From CAZKGE01 sp964541695 (GTDB lineage: Bacteria; Bacillota; Clostridia; Christensenellales; CAG-138), in assembly GCA_964541695.1 (NCBI GenBank), contig CAZIRB010000114.1, positions 1 to 6,227 on the forward strand: a stretch of DNA of 6,227 nucleotides, given 5' to 3'. The position numbers and the translations under genes were made by a program. This document shows, piece by piece, positions 1 to 4,770 of the stretch. The stretch's first letter is position 1. Each line of letters starts with the position of its first letter. The notes under the pieces are model-generated. The model did no database searches. It saw nothing but the letters and a program-made list of their open reading frames with translations, and was not told where the DNA came from.

Positions 1-23
1 GTTTGGTGGGGATGATAGGGCTC
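1..23 (-). repeat. Duplicated 3' end of the tRNA-Val gene (23-bp direct repeat)
   Basis: These 23 bases are identical to positions 183-205. Those positions hold the 3' end of the tRNA-Val gene (end of the T loop, T-stem 3' strand, acceptor 3' strand and CCA) plus three bases past it. No D arm, anticodon arm or 5' acceptor strand follows the first copy; after base 23 the sequence turns into GC-rich hairpins. It is therefore a tRNA tail and not a second tRNA gene. Such tails can be attachment-site scars left by integrases, remnants of a deleted tandem tRNA, or part of a dispersed repeat. The copy touches the window edge, so an assembly join is also possible. Confidence 0.7.
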
Positions 24-92
24 TCCGCTTCGCTCGCGGACCGCTTGCGCTTGTGCGCCGCGCGGTCTCGCGGCGGCGCTACCCCGCCGCTA
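24..92. repeat. Cluster of GC-rich stem-loops
   Basis: Three inverted repeats lie almost end to end. The first pairs TCCGC (24-28) with GCGGA (36-40). The second pairs GACCGC (39-44) with GCGGTC (62-67), with a nested GCGC/GCGC stem (47-50 with 55-58) around a TTGT loop. The third pairs GCGGCGG (70-76) with CCGCCGC (84-90). I see no ribosome binding site or coding frame here. It resembles an intergenic palindromic repeat, but no family can be assigned from the sequence alone. Confidence 0.5.
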
Positions 93-115
93 AAAACGCC
101 GCACCGCGGCGTTTT
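93..115. terminator. Bidirectional intrinsic terminator-like hairpin
   Basis: A perfect 10-bp stem pairs AAAACGCCGC (93-102) with GCGGCGTTTT (106-115) around the loop ACC. The + strand reads TTTTCTTT after the GC-rich core, and the - strand reads TTTTTA, so it could work in either direction. On the - strand it lies about 70 nt beyond the tRNA-Val gene and would be a second, back-up terminator for it. On the + strand it would stop transcription entering from outside the window. Confidence 0.65.
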
Positions 116-148
116 CTTTACGCGGCTTCGAGCCCTCTCAATCTACAG

Positions 149-189
149 ACCAAACTAAAAGCCGCCTGATGGGCGGCTTTTAGTTTGGT
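149..189 (-). terminator. Intrinsic terminator of tRNA-Val, with an 18-bp stem that includes the CCA end
   Basis: Positions 149-166 pair perfectly with 172-189 around the 5-nt loop TGATG. The core is AAAAGCCGCC/GGCGGCTTTT, followed on the - strand by a T-rich run (TTTTAGTTT), as in a rho-independent terminator for the tRNA read on that strand. Its near symmetry would let it stop + strand transcription as well. The outer four base pairs use the tRNA discriminator base and the encoded CCA (189-186), so terminator and tRNA overlap by those bases. Beyond the stem, TTCGAGCCCT at 127-136 is again an inverted match to the T arm, so the inverted symmetry extends imperfectly into the tRNA. Confidence 0.8.
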
Positions 190-262
190 GGGGATGATAG
201 GGCTCGAACCTACGACCTCTTCGATGTGAACGAAGCGCTCTGACCAGCTGAGCTACATCCCC
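186..262 (-). tRNA. tRNA-Val with anticodon CAC
   Basis: Read on the - strand, the gene starts with acceptor strand GGGGATG. It continues with a D arm GCTC/GAGC, an anticodon stem CTTCG/CGAAG around the loop TTCACAT (T33, anticodon CAC at 34-36), a variable region AGGTC, a T stem GTAGG/CCTAT around TTCGAGC, the acceptor return CATCCCC, discriminator A and an encoded CCA. All four helices close, with one G-T pair in the T stem. CAC reads the valine codon GTG, which the neighbouring genes use heavily. The CCA is encoded in the gene. A promoter lies directly upstream (273-301) and a terminator directly downstream. Confidence 0.97.
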
Positions 263-272
263 GAGCATGCTT

Positions 273-301
273 ATTTTAGCGCATGCGCGGCCGCTTGGCA
301 A
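273..301 (-). promoter_or_regulatory. Sigma-A type promoter of tRNA-Val
   Basis: On the - strand the -35 box is TTGCCA (301-296), five of six bases matching TTGACA. The -10 box is TAAAAT (278-273), five of six matching TATAAT. The spacer is exactly 17 nt. Transcription would begin around 265-268, a few bases before the mature tRNA 5' end at 262. GCATGC occurs on both sides of the -10 box (265-270 and 281-286); whether this has a role is unknown. Confidence 0.75.
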
Positions 302-378
302 CCCCCATTTTTGCAAAGCATACGGTTAAACGCCGCGGTTTTCCACCGTCAACGACAGCCTTCTCCAGCATCTAGCGG

Positions 379-407
379 TTTACTTTCGGCCGGATTGCTC
401 CTATAAT
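379..407 (+). promoter_or_regulatory. Sigma-A type promoter of the GH3 hydrolase gene
   Basis: The -35 box TTTACT (379-384) matches four of six consensus bases. The -10 box TATAAT (402-407) is a perfect match, with a 17-nt spacer. Transcription would begin near 413-415, giving a leader of about 25 nt before the TTG start at 440. It points away from the tRNA-Val promoter, so 263-439 is a divergent intergenic region. Between the two promoters (302-378) I see no operator or riboswitch that I could name. Confidence 0.75.
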
Positions 408-427
408 GATAGTACTTATTCGCTTTT

Positions 428-432
428 AGGAG
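428..432 (+). promoter_or_regulatory. Ribosome binding site fixing the TTG start at 440
   Basis: AGGAG lies 7 nt before TTG at 440. The next in-frame ATG (464) has no Shine-Dalgarno sequence and would remove the charged residues that precede the membrane segment. The TTG is therefore preferred. Confidence 0.8.
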
Positions 433-439
433 TGACGTT

Positions 440-1744
440 TTGCTCAGGGATTCGCTCAAATGGATGGCGATCGTGCTCTTTATCGTCGCTTTGCTCGCGT
501 TCGGCGCGTACCGGCTGCTTGTGCCGCGCGCCGCGCCCTCGCTCGCCGACGCGCCGCCGGTCAACGCCGCCGCGTCGCCCGCCGCGGCGGAGCCGACCAG
601 TACGCCGGCAATCACCGATACGCCCGCGCCGTCGCCGACGCTGACGCCGACCCCCACGCCCGTGCCCACGGCCGTACCCGCACAAAACGACGTGGAGCGG
701 TTTATTCGCGCGCGCATCGCGGACATGACGCTTTCAGAAAAACTCGGCCAGCTCGTGATGTTCGGCTTTGTCGGCACGAGCCGGCCGTCGAGCGAGTTTT
801 CGGATATTTTTGAGACGTATCACATCGGCAACGTCGTGTTGTACGGCTCAAACATCAACAGCGGCAACTCCGACGGCGGCTTCGGCGAGGCCGAGACGCT
901 GACGGGCCGCGTCAACAAGCTGAACCAGTCGGACATCCCGCTGCTGATCTCGATCGACATCGAGGGCGGCACCGTCGTGCGCTTCCGCTGGAGCCCGTGG
1001 CCGTCGTCCGCGCGCACGCTCGGCCGCAACGGCGACGAGGCCGCCGCGCACGAGCAGTTCTATTACATTGGAACAAGGCTCAAGAGCATCGGCATCAACA
1101 CAAACCTCGCGCCCGTGCTGGACATCGCGCCGTCGCCGATGGACACGTTTTTGACCACGCGCATCATCAGCTCGAACCCCGACACCGCGGCCAGCATCGG
1201 CTGCGCGATCATCGAGGGCTTATCCGATGCGGACTGCCTTTCGACCGCCAAGCACTTCCCCGGCCACGGCGGCACGACGAAGGACTCGCACGAGGTCACG
1301 CCCGTCGTCGACAAGAGTCTCGACGAGATGCTCTCCTACGACCTGATCCCGTTCGCCGAGGCGGTGCAGGCCGGCGTGGACCTCGTGCTCGTGGCGCACA
1401 TCTCCTACCCGCAGCTCGACCCGAACCACATCGCCACGCAGTCGTACGCGATCATCAGCGGTTTACTGCGCCAGCAGCTCGGGTTTTCCGGCGTCATCAT
1501 GAGCGATGACTTCCGCATGAACGCGCTCACGTCGCAGACGGACGTCGGCGACGCGGCGGTCACGTTCATCAACGCGGGCGGAGACCTGATACTCTGCGGC
1601 GCCGTGCCGGAGAAACAGCGCGCGATCATGGACGCGCTCACCGCCGCCGCAGAGGACGGCACGCTGTCCGAAGCGCGCATCGACGAGAGCGTGTACCGCA
1701 TACTCGAAAAAAAGCTCGACGTATGCGACTGGCCGATCGGCTGA
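440..1744 (+). CDS. Membrane-anchored family 3 glycoside hydrolase, NagZ-type beta-N-acetylhexosaminidase
   Basis: This 434-residue protein belongs to glycoside hydrolase family 3, in the group of NagZ and B. subtilis NagZ/YbbD. These enzymes remove beta-linked N-acetylglucosamine from peptidoglycan fragments during wall turnover. Residues 9-28 form one hydrophobic segment after MLRDSLKW. There is no lipobox cysteine, so I infer an uncleaved signal anchor with the enzyme outside the cell. Residues 52-80 are a Pro/Thr/Ala-rich spacer (TPTPTPVPT), and the catalytic barrel spans about 84-428. Family motifs are all present: DIEGG at 173-177 followed by R181, NLAPVLDI at 222-229, KHFPGHG at 271-277 and DSH at 282-284. 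The DSH loop holds the Asp-His acid/base dyad typical of NagZ, and D356 in VIMSDD is the expected nucleophile. The RSFG stretch common in NagZ reads RIISSN here (241-246). It has no C-terminal domain of the larger GH3 enzymes. It starts with TTG behind AGGAG. The exact substrate is not shown by the sequence. Confidence 0.9.
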   Translation: MLRDSLKWMAIVLFIVALLAFGAYRLLVPRAAPSLADAPPVNAAASPAAAEPTSTPAITDTPAPSPTLTPTPTPVPTAVPAQNDVERFIRARIADMTLSEKLGQLVMFGFVGTSRPSSEFSDIFETYHIGNVVLYGSNINSGNSDGGFGEAETLTGRVNKLNQSDIPLLISIDIEGGTVVRFRWSPWPSSARTLGRNGDEAAAHEQFYYIGTRLKSIGINTNLAPVLDIAPSPMDTFLTTRIISSNPDTAASIGCAIIEGLSDADCLSTAKHFPGHGGTTKDSHEVTPVVDKSLDEMLSYDLIPFAEAVQAGVDLVLVAHISYPQLDPNHIATQSYAIISGLLRQQLGFSGVIMSDDFRMNALTSQTDVGDAAVTFINAGGDLILCGAVPEKQRAIMDALTAAAEDGTLSEARIDESVYRILEKKLDVCDWPIG

Positions 1745-1759
1745 CAAAGCCGGAACCGA

Positions 1760-1788
1760 TTGACGCGCTCCGCGTTTCGCCGTAAAAT
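1760..1788 (+). promoter_or_regulatory. Internal promoter in front of the DUF2232-gdpP-rplI-dnaB operon
   Basis: TTGACG (1760-1765) matches the -35 consensus in five of six bases, and TAAAAT (1783-1788) matches the -10 consensus in five of six. The spacer is exactly 17 nt. It begins 16 nt after the hydrolase stop codon. The usual initiation distance puts the first transcribed base at about 1794-1796, on the ATG of the next gene. No terminator is visible between the hydrolase and this promoter, so read-through from the upstream promoter may also feed the operon. Confidence 0.65.
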
Positions 1789-1794
1789 GGTTTC

Positions 1795-1944
1795 ATGGAG
1801 AATTCTTCGCCGCCCGTAAAAAAATCCGCCTTCGGCCTCGTCGCGGCCGCCGCCATATCCGGCGCCGCGGTCTGCGTGTTCCCGTTCGCGCTGCTCGCCG
1901 CGCCCGCGCTCTGGACGGCCGTGATGTTCCGCACGCGGCCGTGG
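1795..1944 (+). CDS. DUF2232 (YybS-type) membrane protein, N-terminal part, cut by the assembly gap
   Basis: An ATG opens 50 codons that run into the Ns. After a short polar, lysine-containing start (MENSSPPVKK), residues 13-45 are almost entirely hydrophobic (FGLVAAAAISGAAVCVFPFA and onward), as at the N terminus of DUF2232 integral membrane proteins. Family membership rests mainly on position, since yybS precedes the GdpP gene in Bacillus, and on the fragment after the gap. The start has no Shine-Dalgarno sequence; a promoter sits so close that the message may be leaderless. The function of the family is not firmly known. Confidence 0.65.
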
Positions 1945-2044
1945 NNNNNNNNNNNNNNNNNNNNNNNNNNNNNNNNNNNNNNNNNNNNNNNNNNNNNNNN
2001 NNNNNNNNNNNNNNNNNNNNNNNNNNNNNNNNNNNNNNNNNNNN
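1945..2044. other. Assembly gap of 100 Ns
   Basis: The run is exactly 100 Ns, the conventional placeholder for a gap of unknown size. The reading frames on the two sides do not match through 100 bases. DUF2232 proteins are typically about 300 residues and only about 150 are visible here, so I infer that roughly 450 bases are missing. Confidence 0.95.
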
Positions 2045-2347
2045 GTGTTTCTGCTCGGCTCGCTCGCGCTCGAGCTGTTCGGCGCGGACTACGCGCCCGG
2101 CGTGTCCTCGACCGTCAACGTGCTCGTCGGCATCCCGCTGATGCTGCAGGGGCTTTCGGTCGTGGACTTTTTGATCGTGCGCCGCGGCGGCCGCGTGCAG
2201 ACGCGCCGCGCGCTGTTCTACGTTGCCATCGGGCTGCTCCTGCCGCTTTTGCAGACGGCGCTGATGCTGCTCGGGTGCATGGAGCAGCTCTTGCGCTACC
2301 GCGACCGCGCCGGCCTGATCCCGCCCACGACGCCGAGAAATCCGTAA
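2045..2347 (+). CDS. DUF2232 (YybS-type) membrane protein, C-terminal part
   Basis: The frame is open from the gap to TAA at 2345-2347 and gives 100 residues, starting in the middle of a protein. At least two long hydrophobic segments are visible, at about residues 24-45 of the fragment (VNVLVGIPLMLQGLSVVDFL) and 57-80 (LFYVAIGLLLPLLQTALMLL). A short basic tail, RYRDR, follows. The LQGLSVVDF stretch, the last helix ending in LLG and the closing charged residues resemble the C terminus of DUF2232 proteins, which lie directly upstream of gdpP in many Firmicutes. The stop is 21 nt before the gdpP start, so the two are probably cotranscribed. The first GTG codon is a chance codon at the gap edge, not a start. 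Confidence 0.75.
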   Translation: MFLLGSLALELFGADYAPGVSSTVNVLVGIPLMLQGLSVVDFLIVRRGGRVQTRRALFYVAIGLLLPLLQTALMLLGCMEQLLRYRDRAGLIPPTTPRNP

Positions 2348-2357
2348 ATTTCCCGCC

Positions 2358-2362
2358 GGAGG
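2358..2362 (+). promoter_or_regulatory. Ribosome binding site deciding the gdpP start
   Basis: GGAGG is followed by two consecutive in-frame TTG codons, at 2366 (3 nt away) and 2369 (6 nt away). The spacing favours 2369. No in-frame ATG lies near, so a TTG start is likely in either case. Confidence 0.75.
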
Positions 2363-2368
2363 TTTTTG

Positions 2369-4327
2369 TTGAAGAAAGCGCAGCGCATCCTGATCCCGGT
2401 CCTGGTCCTGACGACGCTCAGCAGCCTCGTGCTGCTCTTTGCCGACAGGATCCCGCTTTACCGGCCGTACCTGGCCGGGATCGTGTTCGGCGCGTCGCTT
2501 CTCGTGCTGTTCGCGCTGCTCGTCGCCATCCGGAAGCGCGAGCTGAAGCAGCGGAAACTGATGGACGCGGTGTTTGCCGACAACAGCAGCGTGGCCAGCC
2601 GCATCATATTCAACGTCTCGATCCCGTGCGCTTTAATCAGCGCCGACGGCACGATCGCCTGGCGGAACGAAATATTCGGCAAATTGTTTGCCGAGCACAA
2701 CATCCGCTCGATCATGCCGTCGTACCAGCCGACGAATCCGCTTGCTGCGTTCTCGTTCGACTACGCGGGCGGCAGCTACCTCGTCAAGAGCATGATCCTC
2801 GACCGCAACAGCTCCGATAAGACGCTCGTGTTCCAGTACTGGATCGACCGCACCGAGGCCGCGCACTACCAGCGGCTGCACGAGGAGCAGATGCCGTACG
2901 TGGCGCTCGTCTACGTCGATAACTACGAGGAGCTGACGAGCGACATCCAGTTCCACCGCACGACGGTGCTCGCCGAGGTCGAGCGGCTCGTGGCGGCGTT
3001 TGCGCACGGCCTCAGCGGCGTCTACCGCCGCTATGAGAACGGGCGGTTCCTGATCATATTCGAGGCCAAGCAGCTCGAGAAGCTCGAGCAGGAGCGCTTC
3101 CCGCTGCTCGAGAGCGTGCGCCGCATCGAGACCGGCACCGGCCTGACCGTGACGCTGTCGATCGCCGTGGGCGTGGCCGACCGCGTCGAGCAGTCCGACG
3201 AGGCGGCCAGGCAGGCCATGGAGCTCGCGCTCGGCCGCGGCGGCGACCAGGCCGTCATCAAGCAGGGCGTCAACTACCGCTTCTATGGCGGGCGGCTGCA
3301 GCTCGAGTCCATGCAGTCGCGCGTCAAGGCGCGGCTCTTCAGCAAGGCGCTGCGGCAATTGTTTGAGAACGCGGGCGACGTGTTCGTGATGGGCCACAAG
3401 CACGCCGACATGGACTGCATCGGCGCGGCGCTCGGCATCGTGGCCTGCGCCAAGCACATCGGCTCGCGCGCGTTCATCGTGCTCGAGTCCACAAACGCCG
3501 CGATCGACCGCGCCGTCGAGGAGATTCAAAGTAACCCCGCCTACGCGGGCATCCTGATCCCCCCCGAGCAGGCGGAGAAGATGCTGCGCCCCAACAGCGT
3601 GCTCGTGATCGTGGACACGCAGCGGCCGCAGGCGACCTGCGCGCCGCGGCTGATCGGGCTCACGAGCCGCGTCGTACTGATCGACCACCACCGCCGCAGC
3701 GCGGACTATATCGAGAACGCGACGCTGCACTACCTCGAGTCGCGCGCGTCGAGCGCGAGCGAGCTGATTACGGAGGTTTTGCAGTATTTCGACGAGACGC
3801 TGCGCCCGCCCGCGTTCGTCTGCGGCACACTGCTTGCGGGCATCACGGTGGACACGAAGCACTTCGCGTTCAACGTCGGCTCGCGCACGTTCGAGGCGGC
3901 GGGCTTTTTGCGCAAGAACGGCGCGGACATCTCGATGGTGAAGCAACTGTTTCAGGACGATATGGAGAGCTACTCCGACTGCGCCGACACCGTGCGCAGC
4001 GCGGAGATGCTCGGCAACGGCATCGCCATCGCCATGTGCGCCGAGAGCGTGCAAAACGCCAAGCTGATCGCGGCCAAGGCGGCCGACGAGCTCGTCGGCA
4101 TCCGCGGCATCGAGGCCGCGTTCGTGCTCGGGCTCGAGAGCGGGTATGTGAGCATCAGCGGCCGGTCGCTCGGCCGCATCAACGCGCAGCTGATCTGCGA
4201 GAAGCTCGGCGGCGGCGGCCACCTGACCATGGCCGGCGCGCAGCTGATGGGCATGGACCTGTACGACGCGCGCGACGCGCTCAAGAGCAGCATCGCCGAA
4301 TATTTGAAGGAGGCCGATCTATCATGA
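2369..4327 (+). CDS. gdpP: Cyclic-di-AMP phosphodiesterase GdpP (YybT family)
   Basis: This membrane protein of 652 residues, close to the usual length of about 650-660, hydrolyses cyclic di-AMP to pApA. It so lowers a messenger that controls potassium, osmolyte and cell-wall balance. The order is that of the family: two membrane helices (about 6-25 and 33-54), a PAS-like sensor (about 78-160), a degenerate GGDEF domain (about 175-305) and DHH/DHHA1 catalytic domains (about 335-650). The GGDEF core is RYENGRFLIIF (221-231), so it should not make cyclic di-GMP. Metal-binding and catalytic motifs are intact: GHKHADMD (342-349; H343, D347, D349), D416 in VIVDTQ, DHH at 439-441, D495 in TVDTK, and GGGGH at 614-618. 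The stop overlaps the rplI start as ATGA. A start one codon earlier, at 2366, is possible but its ribosome binding site spacing is poor. Confidence 0.95.
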   Translation: MKKAQRILIPVLVLTTLSSLVLLFADRIPLYRPYLAGIVFGASLLVLFALLVAIRKRELKQRKLMDAVFADNSSVASRIIFNVSIPCALISADGTIAWRNEIFGKLFAEHNIRSIMPSYQPTNPLAAFSFDYAGGSYLVKSMILDRNSSDKTLVFQYWIDRTEAAHYQRLHEEQMPYVALVYVDNYEELTSDIQFHRTTVLAEVERLVAAFAHGLSGVYRRYENGRFLIIFEAKQLEKLEQERFPLLESVRRIETGTGLTVTLSIAVGVADRVEQSDEAARQAMELALGRGGDQAVIKQGVNYRFYGGRLQLESMQSRVKARLFSKALRQLFENAGDVFVMGHKHADMDCIGAALGIVACAKHIGSRAFIVLESTNAAIDRAVEEIQSNPAYAGILIPPEQAEKMLRPNSVLVIVDTQRPQATCAPRLIGLTSRVVLIDHHRRSADYIENATLHYLESRASSASELITEVLQYFDETLRPPAFVCGTLLAGITVDTKHFAFNVGSRTFEAAGFLRKNGADISMVKQLFQDDMESYSDCADTVRSAEMLGNGIAIAMCAESVQNAKLIAAKAADELVGIRGIEAAFVLGLESGYVSISGRSLGRINAQLICEKLGGGGHLTMAGAQLMGMDLYDARDALKSSIAEYLKEADLS

Positions 4328-4767
4328 AGGTACTGCTGGAACAGGACGTCAAAGGCACCGGCAAGAAGGGCGAGATCGTCACGGTCTCGGACGGCTACGC
4401 TCGAAACTACCTCCTGCCGCAGAAGCTCGCCACGCCCGCCGACGCCGCGGCCGTCAACGCCGCGAGCATCCAAAAGAGCGCGGCCGCGCACAAGAAGTTC
4501 ACCGCCGGCATCGCGGCGCGCGACTCCGCCAAGCAGCTCGACGGCAAGATCGTGACCATCACGGCCAACGTCGGCGAGAACGGCAAGCTGTTCGGCACCG
4601 TGGGCGGCAAGGAGATCGCCGCGGCCATAACGGACCAGCTCGGCGTGACCATCGACAAAAAGAAGATCGCGCTGACTGAGCCCATCCGCGCCACGGGCGA
4701 GTACCAGGCCAAGATCAGCCTGTTTGAGAACACCTCCGCGCTCGTGCGCGTGATCGTCAAGGCATAG
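4324..4767 (+). CDS. rplI: Large-subunit ribosomal protein bL9
   Basis: This 147-residue protein has the normal bL9 length of about 148. bL9 binds 23S rRNA near the L1 stalk and helps keep the reading frame. The N-terminal rRNA-binding domain (1-40) carries the signature from GTGKKGEIVTVSDGYARNYL (11-30) to LPQKLA. The glycine usual two residues before that closing alanine is lysine here (K34), a change also seen in other bL9 proteins. A long alanine- and lysine-rich linking helix (about 41-75) and the C-terminal domain (about 76-147, with GKLFGTVGGKEIA at 87-99) follow. The ATG at 4324 overlaps the gdpP stop by four bases. It is preceded by AAGGAGG (4307-4313) inside gdpP with a 10-nt spacer, which suggests translational coupling. 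Its place between gdpP and dnaB is conserved in Firmicutes. Confidence 0.97.
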   Translation: MKVLLEQDVKGTGKKGEIVTVSDGYARNYLLPQKLATPADAAAVNAASIQKSAAAHKKFTAGIAARDSAKQLDGKIVTITANVGENGKLFGTVGGKEIAAAITDQLGVTIDKKKIALTEPIRATGEYQAKISLFENTSALVRVIVKA

Positions 4768-4770
4768 CCG

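Noticed and set aside
1..115. A CRISPR array or small mobile element at the left edge
   Set aside because: The hairpins are all different, there are no regularly spaced direct repeats, and no transposase or integrase is present.
302..378. A riboswitch or leader RNA before the hydrolase
   Set aside because: It lies upstream of the predicted transcription start and shows no conserved riboswitch core; the transcribed leader is only about 25 nt.
349..777. A - strand frame of 142 codons over the hydrolase promoter and N terminus
   Set aside because: It is antisense to the Pro/Thr spacer region, and its Gly/Val repeats mirror that spacer; it would also run over the hydrolase promoter.
464..1744. 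ATG at 464 as the start of the GH3 hydrolase
   Set aside because: It has no ribosome binding site and would remove the charged N terminus before the membrane segment; TTG at 440 follows AGGAG at good spacing.
1795..2820. A + strand protein of 341 residues read through the Ns
   Set aside because: It depends on the arbitrary gap length. After the gap it is Arg/Ala-rich out-of-frame sequence over the DUF2232 end and gdpP.
2900..3300. An active diguanylate cyclase domain in GdpP
   Set aside because: The GGDEF signature is replaced by ENGRF, the degenerate form typical of GdpP.
2633..4222. Open frame of about 529 codons on the - strand opposite gdpP
   Set aside because: It is exactly antisense to a gene with complete GdpP motifs. 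The long opening comes from GC-rich third positions, and the translation is low-complexity, rich in Arg, Ala, Leu, Val and Asp.
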